A DNA stretch of 64,000 nt from Candidatus Defluviilinea proxima (GTDB lineage Bacteria; Chloroflexota; Anaerolineae; Anaerolineales; Villigracilaceae): assembly GCA_016721115.1 (NCBI GenBank), contig JADKIW010000001.1, forward strand, positions 4,665,501 to 4,729,500, written 5' to 3'. Every line of letters starts with the position of its first letter. The stretch's first letter is position 1. Both the position numbers and the translations under genes were made by a program. Positions 25,954-36,600 of the stretch are shown here, piece by piece. The notes under the pieces are model-generated. The model searched no databases and was not told the DNA's origin. It was given only the letters and a program-made list of their open reading frames with translations.

Positions 25954-27420
25954 CTACGGATGGACGCAATCGATCTCCATGGTGTTTGCAGTGTCCACAT
26001 AGCAATAGGGTAGCCCCAGGTTCATTTCTATAATGGTCTGCGGCCAAGGAAACGGCTCCGTAAGGTTCAAAACAGGATATGTAACACGTAAAGTTTCAAG
26101 ATACCAAGGAAAGTGCAGGAGGTCAGATGCAACAACGAACAAGTCTGGCCGCTCATGCAAGGCATAGTGGTAATACCATAAGCTAAAGACTGCTCCGTCC
26201 CCTTTCACAAATAGAATGGCTTGTGAAGGCGCTTGCGCAAACACCATTTCTACGAATTGATCGGCGCGCTTATCATTAGATGCGTCCACTTTAGGTGCAA
26301 CGTGAATAGCATTGATGAACATGAATGAAATGACGACCGTCCCTAAAACAACCTTTACTATTAACCGTCGATCAACCAGACCGAGGATTCCATCCATTCC
26401 CACCCCGACCCAAGCCGCAAAACATAGGAATGCAGGGATAAGATACATTTTTGAATCGACTGTATCGTACTGAAGCGAAAAGAGGGAAAAAGTAATGGCA
26501 ATCCAAAGGGTGCAAACATAGAAACGAGAACGTTGAAAAAAATAAACCACACCCATTAATCCAAGACAGATCCCCGGTAAGGAAAAATTCTCAAGCAGGA
26601 GGGATGTCCATGCGGCAATTCGGTGAATAAAAGAACTTACAGGAATTAATAATTGGTCCCAATACAGTTGCCCTGTCACAAGCCAAATCAACCCATCGAA
26701 GGTTTGAGGGTTGCCCCAATTCACAGGAGGAAAAGATGATGCTCGAAAAGGTAGAACAAGATACACTGTCAGGCTGACAAAAACCCATAGAGATTGATTC
26801 AGAAAAACGGTCCATTTTTGACGCGTGGAAGTAGATTGATCCAGAACTATATCTGCAACGAAGATCGGAATGAGAAATATACTGGTCACATGATTTCCCA
26901 GAGAAAGGCCAAGGAATAACCCACGCCAACGATATATATGTCTCATATTCTTTGATTGAGTATATAAAAAGAGAAGAACTGCCATCAATAAAGCATGTAA
27001 TGCATACACCTCTGTAATAACAGCTTGAGACCATATGAGTGGGGCTAGTCCAAAAGAAAGCCCAGCTACCAAACCAGCGAATTGGGGCCATTGTCTTCCT
27101 TGTGCGGCAAGGTATTGAGCCACTAAGGCATACAAAACAATGGATGCTAACGTCATACACATGGCAGACAAAAGATTTGTCCGATATGCGAGTGAGCCAA
27201 CAGGAATCGCTTGAAAAGTTCTGGCGAGGATCAAATAAACAGGATACCCTGTTGGATGTGGCACTCCCCCAATTGCGGCCGCTGTAATCAAGTCCCCACC
27301 ATCTGAACCATCATTTGCCCAAGTGAGACCCGGAGCCATCGTTGTAATATAAATCGAAAACAATACAACGCCCAACAATACGGGCGGTGCTGATCGAACA
27401 AGGGAAAAACTCCGATTCAT
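25954..27420 (-). CDS. DUF2723 (TMEM260-like) multipass membrane protein, putative glycosyltransferase
   Basis: 488 residues from ATG 27420; a further upstream ATG at 27441 lies inside a terminator hairpin and is unlikely. About ten membrane segments. The N-terminal loop APGLTWANDGSDGGDLITAA followed by GVPHPTGYPVYLILARTF is the DUF2723 signature, with acidic residues placed like those of GT-C enzymes such as protein O-mannosyltransferases. The C-terminal third is an extracytoplasmic domain. Transfer of a sugar from a lipid carrier is plausible, and surface glycoproteins nearby would be natural acceptors, but neither is shown. Confidence 0.85.
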   Translation of the reverse strand: MNRSFSLVRSAPPVLLGVVLFSIYITTMAPGLTWANDGSDGGDLITAAAIGGVPHPTGYPVYLILARTFQAIPVGSLAYRTNLLSAMCMTLASIVLYALVAQYLAAQGRQWPQFAGLVAGLSFGLAPLIWSQAVITEVYALHALLMAVLLFLYTQSKNMRHIYRWRGLFLGLSLGNHVTSIFLIPIFVADIVLDQSTSTRQKWTVFLNQSLWVFVSLTVYLVLPFRASSFPPVNWGNPQTFDGLIWLVTGQLYWDQLLIPVSSFIHRIAAWTSLLLENFSLPGICLGLMGVVYFFQRSRFYVCTLWIAITFSLFSLQYDTVDSKMYLIPAFLCFAAWVGVGMDGILGLVDRRLIVKVVLGTVVISFMFINAIHVAPKVDASNDKRADQFVEMVFAQAPSQAILFVKGDGAVFSLWYYHYALHERPDLFVVASDLLHFPWYLETLRVTYPVLNLTEPFPWPQTIIEMNLGLPYCYVDTANTMEIDCVHP

Positions 27421-27440
27421 AGTTATCTTGATTTTAACCA

Positions 27441-27471
27441 TAAAAGGCCATCCATTTGGGACGGCCTTTTA
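27441..27471 (-). terminator. Terminator after the 27503 gene
   Basis: TAAAAGGCC / GGCCTTTTA arms with partly paired interior (GTCCC / GGAT), ending in TTTTATGG on the minus strand. It sits just upstream of the DUF2723 start. Confidence 0.65.
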
Positions 27472-27502
27472 TAAAATTCATGGATGTCAAAGTTGAAGTT
27501 GG

Positions 27503-28582
27503 TTATTTATCTTTTCCACCGGGTGTATACATACCAGTGAATTGAGCAGGCGCGCAAACCATCCCGTTTTCTGTAGTGGACTCTAAAGCGGTCCACTGTG
27601 AGGCATAATCCGTCAGGTCGCCAAGATAATAGTAGATCGTCATTTCTTTATCGGGGCGGGCCGCGAAGCAAATAGTCCAATTACCATCGTCTGCCGTTGA
27701 CTGTTCCCAACGCACAATGTCATTATCCTCGTAATGGAGCACGTGACAACCCGGCTGGTACAGCAATCCATTTTCGGTTGGGAATGTAAGATTTGTCTCC
27801 CTATCAACCGGATCTCCATTCACAGGGTCTTGTACATGCACCTGATCTTGGATGGTATTTTTCTTATGTTCTACGATCAACGTACAAATTCCACCGACAG
27901 AATAACGACCTGACTTTGTAATAGTAACAGAGTTAGACGGAGGCACAATACTTCCTGGGTTTGTATCGCTAGCCAGACTATTAACATCTCCCCCTACCCC
28001 TTCACTTATAGGAGGCTCGCTAGCAGGTGCATATTCGCCAGTATATAAAGCGGAAGCACAAGCAAGTCCATTTTGATGGCTGGTTGCAAGTGGTGCCCAC
28101 ACCTTCGGTTGAGCAGAATCAAGGTAATAATAAATTACAAGGTTGGCTTCCGGACGCTCCCCAAAGCAAACAGACCATTGTCCATCTTCTGTGGAGACTG
28201 AGTCCACTACTTGATTTTCCTTGTAATGCACCACGTGACATCCTGGCAAGAGCAGGGTACTCAAATTATTTGGGGCATTGTAAGGGATGTCGCTAGAAAG
28301 GCTTACAGGCACATCAATATCAACATCATCGCGAAGTCCTGTATTCTTATAATCCACCTCAAACGCACAAACACCACCGAGATAATAAATCCCATCTTCT
28401 GCAATCGAAATCTTGTCAAACTGCTGGCTTGGGGCTCCCAACTGATCTAGCTTTAAAGGGCGGGGACCTTCGGTTTTGCTCGGAAAACGTAACGCACTGG
28501 CCCAAGTTGGGTCAGTACTGGCAATAACGGTTACAGAAATCACCAAGGCGATTACAACAAAAAAAAGTATCCTGTTTTTCAT
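27503..28582 (-). CDS. Secreted protein with two homologous ~130-residue domains, unknown function
   Basis: 359 residues; GGAAG precedes the ATG. Signal peptide about residues 1-28 (FFVVIALVISVTVIAST). Two related domains (~58-190 and ~215-350) share the order ISEDG-YY-GG-C, PGCHVVHY, a D-GQWSVCFG stretch, IYYYLD, and NGLAC with Y-GEYAP. Paired Cys residues in each suggest disulfides. I do not recognise the family. It sits between a DUF4012 gene and a DUF2723 gene in the same direction, suggesting an envelope function; internal duplication is the only clear clue. Confidence 0.75.
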   Translation of the reverse strand: MKNRILFFVVIALVISVTVIASTDPTWASALRFPSKTEGPRPLKLDQLGAPSQQFDKISIAEDGIYYLGGVCAFEVDYKNTGLRDDVDIDVPVSLSSDIPYNAPNNLSTLLLPGCHVVHYKENQVVDSVSTEDGQWSVCFGERPEANLVIYYYLDSAQPKVWAPLATSHQNGLACASALYTGEYAPASEPPISEGVGGDVNSLASDTNPGSIVPPSNSVTITKSGRYSVGGICTLIVEHKKNTIQDQVHVQDPVNGDPVDRETNLTFPTENGLLYQPGCHVLHYEDNDIVRWEQSTADDGNWTICFAARPDKEMTIYYYLGDLTDYASQWTALESTTENGMVCAPAQFTGMYTPGGKDK

Positions 28583-28665
28583 TTCATCTTCCTTATATCG
28601 AAATATAAATAGTGCATAAATTGTATTTCATAATGCCAAAAACAAACTTCGGATTTGGAACGAGT

Positions 28666-31164
28666 TCAAGGAACTTCGAAAACAAGCTCGAATTCCAAGT
28701 CCGTTCTAAGGTTGCTTGGATAATAAACTACATTGCCGTTCACTTGAGTTCCATCGGGAACACTAAACAGGGCTACATCGTCCGGCAAACGAACTTCAAT
28801 ATCAATCGGAATAGCCATAGTGCCGGGTTGTTTCTTTACCGTGAGACGATATACAACTTGTCGAGTTCCCGGGCGAATAGATAACGTATCCATTGGAAGC
28901 ACATACCGGAGCTTGGTGGTCACCGTTTGCCCTCCCGGCACAACTTTTAATAGGCCATAAGTTGAAATACCATCTAAATCCTCATCCAAGGTGTCTACAC
29001 GGGCAAAAACATCTTGTCCACGTAACATCCACTCGGCTGGAATGGATTGAGGGTTGGACTGCAACAACCTGCTTTGCCCTCGAGTGTAAATTCGCAGATA
29101 ATCCCAATAACAACGATCAATCGGATAACTCTCCTGACCATCCAATGAAACTCTATCACGCAACCCACAAGGGATTAAGCCTGAGGAAGAGTTCATATGC
29201 TCAATAAGTACTTGGGCTACTGGCGTAGTCGGATTTGTCAGGTCAATACTATAGGTAAGTTTAGTAGACACCACAGAATTAGTTTTATTAAAGCCAATAT
29301 TCGAATCCACTACCATTAGGAAGTCACCATCAACAGGTTTGATAGCACCATCCCAATTATGACGAGCCAGCAAGTTCGACATTTCTTTATTATCAAGCTG
29401 AATCATTAAGTGACGTTCATCCAACACTCGAACTATAAAATCAGCAAATTTACGAACTGGCACATCGCCAGAGAGTATTTTCTTCAACAAAGCGGATGAA
29501 ATCCTATTCATAAACAATTTATTATTCCATCCAGGAATTGCCAGGTCTTCTTCCGTCTTTATCTTTGACTCGCGCATGAAAGGTACAACTGTATTGGCGT
29601 CAACAGGCTGATCCGCACCTTCTACTTCAATCGGACCTACGACTTGCAGTAACTCAACCAACATATGCTGATCGAAAGCAATCACCCCATCAACGGAATG
29701 GCCTTTTGCATACGAATACAAATACTCCGCATACAGCACAGATCTTGGAAAATCCGTAAACCAGTTTGCATCTCTAAATACCATCACCGGGCTATTCATG
29801 TATTCATTCAATTGCCAGGGCGCGCTAGGATAGGGCTGATCCCAATTATCCATATCCCCAGAATTTTCAAAATCCATACCGCCGAGTTGCCCATCCTGCA
29901 CAACTACCGAACTTGCTGCAGTAATAAACCCACCCGTTGGACGAAGTTCATCCTCATTTTGCACCAAAAGCAAATATGTTTTGGGGCCTTCATCAGATGC
30001 ACCTGCAACTTGCGGCAATTCAACAGCCAGAGTTAACCCATCCCGCATCAAACCAAGCAAAGGATCAACTCTATTTATAACCAAATCCTTTACTCGAGGG
30101 GACAATTTTTCAATATTTAATTTTTCTCTGGCAGTCAGTGCGTTTTGTAACTGATCGGACGCAGTATTCATCTGTGGCGCGATCTGATTCAAAAGATTGA
30201 GGAGTCTGGGAGGGTCGAAACTGATCTCACCTGAAGAATCCAATACATCGTCCAAGAGAGGCGCGCCTGCCTGATACGTCATATCAGCAGAAGTCAGCAT
30301 CGAATCGGCCATCTCGATCAACGCAGGGGCGGAAATCATATCTCCACCATAAGTTGGCACCCAGCCCAACAAGGAGGTCATCCATAAAAAAGGACCTACC
30401 TCTTCTCGTAAAGCAGAAAAATCCTGGCGCGTTTTTGAAAGTAATGCCCCTGCATTTTTCAATTTATCAATACTTGGAGTCTTGGACACATCCTGAAGTT
30501 TATAAATGTCATCTACAACAACTCGTGCCAAACCGTACACATGTAAAGCTTTTATAACGCCCAACGTGGCAAGAATCAAAAACAGACCCAGAATACCAAG
30601 CGCAATCCATCGGCGCACCTTACGAGGTTTCTTCTTCGGAGAAGAAGCAAGGGAAGCATCTTCAACTTGGCGGGATAAATATTGTTCACGCACTTGAATA
30701 GCGTGCGTCAGTTGTTCGATTCCTTTTCGGTGCCAATCACTCAATGTACTATCTGGCGCTACACCCGATTCGCGCCCGATCAATATATAAGGCTCAAATT
30801 GAGCCTGAGTTAATTCGTCTGCACGCCCATATACAAAGAACAAAATAGCCCTGTCAATATGAGCCCAAGCATTACGCAAAGAGCCTGGCGCTACAACACC
30901 AAACTTGGCAGGCGCAAAATATTGCGCAGCAAGCAAACCGAACTCAGCCCAACGCGTGTCCAAACGAATGCCACGCCGAGGTGGAATCCCCGGCATAGTT
31001 TCGCGAAATACTGCAGAAACAGCATGGATCAGTTTTTCGCCGGGAGAACCTTGAAAGTCACGTGCAAGATCTAACACAAAACGAGCAGATACCCAGGGAT
31101 GAGAATCTAATTTATGCGGAGCTTGAATGTTTTCAAGGATTTTTCTAAGTTCAACGGTGTTCAT
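28666..31164 (-). CDS. DUF4012 membrane-anchored extracytoplasmic protein
   Basis: 832 residues. The cytoplasmic N-terminus (~1-180) is a helical domain with a basic stretch (KKKPRKVRR) before one membrane helix (IALGILGLFLILATLGVIKA). A helical linker leads to the DUF4012 core (~400-560): VQNEDELRPTGGFITA, FRDANWFTDFPRSVLYAEYL, VDGVIAFDQHMLVELLQVVG. The C-terminal ~200 residues are beta-rich (YRLTVKKQPG, IDIEVRLPDDV). DUF4012 proteins occur widely in Gram-positive-type envelopes and often near polysaccharide genes; their biochemical role is unknown. About 83 bp separate it from the next gene. Confidence 0.88.
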   Translation of the reverse strand: MNTVELRKILENIQAPHKLDSHPWVSARFVLDLARDFQGSPGEKLIHAVSAVFRETMPGIPPRRGIRLDTRWAEFGLLAAQYFAPAKFGVVAPGSLRNAWAHIDRAILFFVYGRADELTQAQFEPYILIGRESGVAPDSTLSDWHRKGIEQLTHAIQVREQYLSRQVEDASLASSPKKKPRKVRRWIALGILGLFLILATLGVIKALHVYGLARVVVDDIYKLQDVSKTPSIDKLKNAGALLSKTRQDFSALREEVGPFLWMTSLLGWVPTYGGDMISAPALIEMADSMLTSADMTYQAGAPLLDDVLDSSGEISFDPPRLLNLLNQIAPQMNTASDQLQNALTAREKLNIEKLSPRVKDLVINRVDPLLGLMRDGLTLAVELPQVAGASDEGPKTYLLLVQNEDELRPTGGFITAASSVVVQDGQLGGMDFENSGDMDNWDQPYPSAPWQLNEYMNSPVMVFRDANWFTDFPRSVLYAEYLYSYAKGHSVDGVIAFDQHMLVELLQVVGPIEVEGADQPVDANTVVPFMRESKIKTEEDLAIPGWNNKLFMNRISSALLKKILSGDVPVRKFADFIVRVLDERHLMIQLDNKEMSNLLARHNWDGAIKPVDGDFLMVVDSNIGFNKTNSVVSTKLTYSIDLTNPTTPVAQVLIEHMNSSSGLIPCGLRDRVSLDGQESYPIDRCYWDYLRIYTRGQSRLLQSNPQSIPAEWMLRGQDVFARVDTLDEDLDGISTYGLLKVVPGGQTVTTKLRYVLPMDTLSIRPGTRQVVYRLTVKKQPGTMAIPIDIEVRLPDDVALFSVPDGTQVNGNVVYYPSNLRTDLEFELVFEVP

Positions 31165-31320
31165 CGAAAATTTCTACGGGATAAATTTGCAAACAGAAAT
31201 AAAAGGGACTTGTTCTATCTAAACTTTTATTGATATCGTCCACATAAGACGCAATGAGAGTAATTACTGGATCATCAAAGTGCGAGGCCAATTCTACCAG
31301 TTGATGGAGTCTTTAATAAA

Positions 31321-31351
31321 AAGATGGCGTCCTTTTCATGGACGCCATCTT
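31321..31351 (-). terminator. Terminator of the giant surface-protein gene
   Basis: A 12-bp perfect stem AAGATGGCGTCC / GGACGCCATCTT, 7-nt loop, with TTTATTAA following on the minus strand. It lies 17 nt past the stop. Confidence 0.8.
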
Positions 31352-31367
31352 TTTATCTATTTTACCG

Positions 31368-33605
31368 TTACTCTACACTTACCAATACGGCACGTACTAC
31401 TACGCGTTTCTTATATGTGTTCGTTGCCTCGTCATACTCCTTACAGGTAACGAGCGTCAACCATGACTTCGTTTCATGATTGAAAATAGATGCATCATTC
31501 GGGTTGACCACCTTGTTGGCCCGCACTTCATAAACATACTTTTTGCCGTATGCATGAATTACGATCTTATCGCCATATTTGAGCGTGTTGAGTTTTACAA
31601 ATGGACCTGGCAACCCGTTCGCGCCATAAACATGACTAGTAAGCACACTGTTGCCACTCCAAGTTGGGAACGCGCTTCCTTCCAACCATCCAGCCTGATT
31701 CCCCAACCAAGCTACATTCCACTCTCCATTGTTTAGCGACACGCCTACGACCGGCAGGTTGATCCCTAATGCAGGAATCTCCACTGTCATATTTCCAGCT
31801 TGTGAGTAGTTTTCTCGTCTCACTTTGCTCAGGTCAGTGACTACATTAGGTGCAAAGCCAGTAGCGGGTACCGCTCCATTGAATACACCAAGTACAAGTG
31901 TATCGCTCGTACCATACACATCCACCTGGCTGGCAGGGTCATAATCACGTTCAGTTGAGAAGGCGTTACTGGTCTGAGGCGTGCTCACATCCCCCGGTAG
32001 GCTGGTCCAAGCAACATTAGCTATGTTGGAAACACCACCAGGCGGCAGAGACATAATCCTCACACGGAAGGTTACACGTCCATTCCCACCGCCCAAGGCA
32101 AAACTATTCCATATTGCACGAACAGTACGCGTACCTGTATCATAACTGCAAGTGGTCGCATCTTGCGCGCCAGATGTGCACTCTAATGTTCCAGTCACCA
32201 GTTCCAATTCAGTAGGAAGGGCATCAGTTACCAAGACATCATAAGCATTCGTCTCGCTGTTTGCTGTATGTTGAATATTCAAAGTGATCGTAACTTCTGA
32301 GCCTACCGCTACCAATGTTGTGTTGGCTGTTTTTGAAATCGAAAGGTCAGGCTCTACGATGTTGACAGCAGCCCTGACAGGGGTTAATGGGGTTGAGCCT
32401 AAGATGAGTTGGGCACTATTATTAAGTGTCAGACCTGAAACATTATCAGCGTTATCCAAAACCACAGCTGTATAAACAAACGAAAGGGTCTGATCTGAGC
32501 CGGAGCTATTTGTCAATGTGCCCAAATCAAATGTCACACGACGGCCATCGTCTACCGTGGTGGTTCCGGGGTTATCCGACACCGCATTATCACAAACTGT
32601 AGTTAGAGATCCAACGGAAGTGGTTAATCCTGTTCCAGTAATGCTGACACAATCCATAAAGGAAAGTCCGCGATCCATTGTATCCACCATTTGGGTGTTA
32701 TTAAATACCCCAGGTGGAACGTTAATATTGACTGTATACTCAACGATCTCACCAATCGCTACATCTGTGCCAACTGTAAACGTCTGGTTACTACCGCTGA
32801 CAGATTTACCCAAACTCGGGTTGTCTTGCGTTGGCGTGACTGTTACGCTGGCATCATCGTCTTCATCGGGTGTCCGCGGTCCATTGTTCGGAGTTGAGTC
32901 TGGGTCGACCTCAAGCGCCGCTGTGATCTCGGCATAGTTCGTGTACGGCCCCGGCACATTGACAGAAACCGTGAGACCCAACGTGGCGCTGGCTCCAATA
33001 GCAAGAGGATTGGTCAGTGACCATTCTCCGGTAGCGTTGTTATATGAGCCGTTGAGCGTGTTATGGGACACATAAGTAAACCCGGCTGGGATCACATCAG
33101 TGACAACCACACCTGTGGCAGGCACCGTACTGGTCAACGCGTTCGTCACCGTAAGAGTGAAGGTTATATTCGTAGCAACGAGTGGTGTTGTGATATCAAC
33201 GGTCTTGGTGAGGGAAAGATCCACCTGATCGACTAATGCGGTGATCGTGGCCGTGGCCGTGTCGCAGTTCGTCGCGTTCAATACTTCACAGATCTGGTAC
33301 GTCACCGTGTATGTCCCGGCTGCCGTGCCTGCCGGTACGCTCAGGGTGCCATCCGCGTTGATCCCTACACCTGTCAGTCCACCATCCGCTGTGATGCTCG
33401 GAGTGACATCCCCGTTGGCAAAGGCTGCACCGTTCAATGTGTCGTTGCTGTACACCGTCGCGGTCGTCCCACCCGTCAGGCCGTTCACAGGCGTCGCGCT
33501 GTAGTCGTCATCGTTCGCTACGATCACCGCCGGGTCAACCTGGATGGTCACATCCGCTGTATCGCAGTTCGTTGCGTTCAATACTTCACAGATCTGGTAC
33601 GTCAC
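31368..33605 (-). CDS. C-terminal part of giant surface protein: last repeats, DUF11 domains and a sortase domain
   Basis: 745 codons; the ATG at 33605 is mid-repeat, so this is the end of the gene starting at 44395. The last 300-bp repeats are followed by four DUF11-type domains (SLTKTVDITTPLVATNITFT; LSISKTANTTLVAVGSEVTI). Then comes GVFNGAVPATGFAP, an LPXTG-like motif. The final ~130 residues form a sortase-like domain: IPALGINLPVVGV, WLGNQAGWLEG, catalytic-type His in TSHVYG, Cys in LVTCKEYDE, and Arg in KRVVVRAVLV. All three catalytic residues are present. Fusion of a sortase to its own giant putative substrate is the most unusual trait. Whether the domain cleaves the VPATG-like motif in cis or acts on other proteins is unknown. 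Confidence 0.85.
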   Translation of the reverse strand: MTYQICEVLNATNCDTADVTIQVDPAVIVANDDDYSATPVNGLTGGTTATVYSNDTLNGAAFANGDVTPSITADGGLTGVGINADGTLSVPAGTAAGTYTVTYQICEVLNATNCDTATATITALVDQVDLSLTKTVDITTPLVATNITFTLTVTNALTSTVPATGVVVTDVIPAGFTYVSHNTLNGSYNNATGEWSLTNPLAIGASATLGLTVSVNVPGPYTNYAEITAALEVDPDSTPNNGPRTPDEDDDASVTVTPTQDNPSLGKSVSGSNQTFTVGTDVAIGEIVEYTVNINVPPGVFNNTQMVDTMDRGLSFMDCVSITGTGLTTSVGSLTTVCDNAVSDNPGTTTVDDGRRVTFDLGTLTNSSGSDQTLSFVYTAVVLDNADNVSGLTLNNSAQLILGSTPLTPVRAAVNIVEPDLSISKTANTTLVAVGSEVTITLNIQHTANSETNAYDVLVTDALPTELELVTGTLECTSGAQDATTCSYDTGTRTVRAIWNSFALGGGNGRVTFRVRIMSLPPGGVSNIANVAWTSLPGDVSTPQTSNAFSTERDYDPASQVDVYGTSDTLVLGVFNGAVPATGFAPNVVTDLSKVRRENYSQAGNMTVEIPALGINLPVVGVSLNNGEWNVAWLGNQAGWLEGSAFPTWSGNSVLTSHVYGANGLPGPFVKLNTLKYGDKIVIHAYGKKYVYEVRANKVVNPNDASIFNHETKSWLTLVTCKEYDEATNTYKKRVVVRAVLVSVE

Positions 33606-36600
33606 CGTGTATGTCCCGGCTGCCGTGCCTGCCCGGTACGCTCAGGGTGCCATTCGCGTTGATCCCTACACCTGTCAGTCCACCATCCGCTGTGATGCTC
33701 GGAGTGACATCCCCGTTGGCAAAGGCTGCACCGTTCAATGTGTCGTTGCTGTACACCGTCGCGGTCGTCCCACCCGTCAGGCCGTTCACAGGCGTTCCGC
33801 TGTAGTCGTCATCGTTCGCTACGATCACCGCCGGGTCAACCTGGATGGTCACATCCGCTGTATCGCAGTTCGTTGCGTTCAATACTTCACAGATCTGGTA
33901 CGTCACCGTGTATGTCCCGGCTGCCGTGCCTGCCCGGTACGCTCAGGGTGCCATTCGCGTTGATCCCTACACCTGTCAGTCCACCATCCGCTGTGATGCT
34001 CGGGTGACATCCCCGTTGGCAAAGGCTGCACCGTTCAATGTGTCGTTGCTGTACACCGTCGCGGTCGTCCCACCCGTCAGGCCGTTCACAGGCGTTCCGC
34101 TGTAGTCGTCATCGTTCGCTACGATCACCGCCGGGTCAACCTGGATGGTCACATCCGCTGGATCGCAGTTCGTCGCGTTCAATACTTCACAGATCTGGTA
34201 CGTCACTGTGTATGTCCCGGCTGCCGTGCCTGCCCGGTACGCTCAGGGTGCCATCCGCGTTGATCCCTACACCTGTCAGTCCACCATCCGCTGTGATGCT
34301 CGGAGTGACATCCCCGTTGGCAAAGGCTGCACCGTTCAATGTGTCGTTGCTGTACACCGTCGCGGTCGTCCCACCCGTCAGGCCGTTCACAGGCGTTCCG
34401 CTGTAGTCGTCATCGTTCGCTACGATCACCGCCAGGTCAACCTGGATGGTCACATCCGCTGGATCGCAGTTCGTCGCGTTCAATACTTCACAGATCTGGT
34501 ACGTCACTGTGTATGTCCCGGCTGCCGTGCCTGCCGGTACGCTCAGGGTGCCATCCGCGTTGATCCCTACACCTGTCAGTCCACCATCCGCTGTGATGCT
34601 CGGGTGACATCCCCGTTGGCAAAGGCTGCACCGTTCAATGTGTCGTTGCTGTACACCGTCGCGGTCGTCCCACCCGTCAGGCCGTTCACAGGCGTTCCGC
34701 TGTAGTCGTCATCGTTCGCTACGATCACCGCCGGGTCAACCTGGATGGTCACATCCGCTGGATCGCAGTTCGTCGCGTTCAATACTTCACAGATCTGGTA
34801 CGTCACTGTGTATGTCGGCTGCCGTGCCTGCCGGTACGCTCAGGGTGCCATCCGCGTTGATCCCTACACCTGTCAGTCCACCATCCGCTGTGATGCTCGG
34901 AGTGACATCCCCGTTGGCAAAGGCTGCACCGTTCAATGTGTCGTTGCTGTACACCGTCGCGGTCGTCCCACCCGTCAGGCCGTTCACAGGCGTTCCGCTG
35001 TAGTCGTCATCGTTCGCTACGATCACCGCCGGGTCAACCTGGATGGTCACATCCGCTGGATCGCAGTTCGTCGCGTTCAATACTTCACAGATCTGGTACG
35101 TCACGTGTATGTCGGCTGCCGTGCCTGCCGGTACGCTCAGGGTGCCATCCGCGTTGATCCCTACACCTGTCAGTCCACCATCCGCTGTGATGCTCGGAGT
35201 GACATCCCCGTTGGCAAAGGCTGCACCGTTCAATGTGTCGTTGCTGTACACCGTCGCGGTCGTCCCACCCGTCAGGCCGTTCCCAGGCGTTCCGCTGTAG
35301 TCGTCATCGTTCGCTACGATCACCGCCGGGTCAACCTGGATGGTCACATCCGCTGGATCGCAGTTCGTCGCGTTCAATACTTCACAGATCTGGTACGTCA
35401 CTGTGTATGTCCCGGCTGCCGTGCCTGCCGGTACGCTCAGGGTGCCATCCGCGTTGATCCCTACACCTGTCAGTCCACCATCCGCTGTGATGCTCGGGTG
35501 ACATCCCCGTTGGCAAAGGCTGCACCGTTCAATGTGTCGTTGCTGTACACCGTCGCGGTCGTCCCACCCGTCAGGCCGTTCACAGGCGTTCCGCTGTAGT
35601 CGTCATCGTTCGCTACGATCACCGCCGGGTCAACCTGGATGGTCACATCCGCTGGATCGCAGTTCGTCGCGTTCAATACTTCACAGATCTGGTACGTCAC
35701 TGTGTATGTCCCGGCTGCCGTGCCTGCCGGTACGCTCAGGGTGCCATCCGCGTTGATCCCTACACCTGTCAGTCCACCATCCGCGGTGATGCTCGGGTGA
35801 CATCCCCGTTGGCAAAGGCTGTATCGTTCAATGTGTCGTTGCTGTACACCGTCGCGGTCGTCCCACCCGTCAGGCCGTTCACAGGCGTCGCGCTGTAGTC
35901 GTCATCGTTCGCTACGATCACCGCCGGGTCAACCTGAATGGTCACATCCGCTGTATCGCAGTTCGTTGCGTTCAATACTTCACAGATCTGGTACGTCACC
36001 GTGTATGTCCCGGCTGCCGTGCCTGCCGGTACGCTCAGGGTGCCATTCGCGTTGATCCCTACACCTGTCAGTCCACCATCCGCTGTGATGCTCGGAGTGA
36101 CATCCCCGTTGGCAAAGGCTGCACCGTTCAATGTGTCGTTGCTGTACACCGTCGCGGTCGTCCCACCCGTCAGGCCGTTCACAGGCGTTCCGCTGTAGTC
36201 GTCATCGTTCGCTACGATCACCGCCGGGTCAACCTGGATGGTCACATCCGCTGTATCGCAGTTCGTTGCGTTCAATACTTCACAGATCTGGTACGTCACC
36301 GTGTATGTCCCGGCTGCCGTGCCTGCCGGTACGCTCAGGGTGCCATTCGCGTTGATCCCTACACCTGTCAGTCCACCATCCGCTGTGATGCTCGGGTGAC
36401 ATCCCCGTTGGCAAAGGCTGCACCGTTCAATGTGTCGTTGCTGTACACCGTCGCGGTCGTCCCACCCGTCAGGCCGTTCACAGGCGTTCCGCTGTAGTCG
36501 TCATCGTTCGCTACGATCACCGCCGGGTCAACCTGGATGGTCACATCCGCTGTATCGCAGTTCGTTGCGTTCAATACTTCACAGATCTGGTACGTCACCG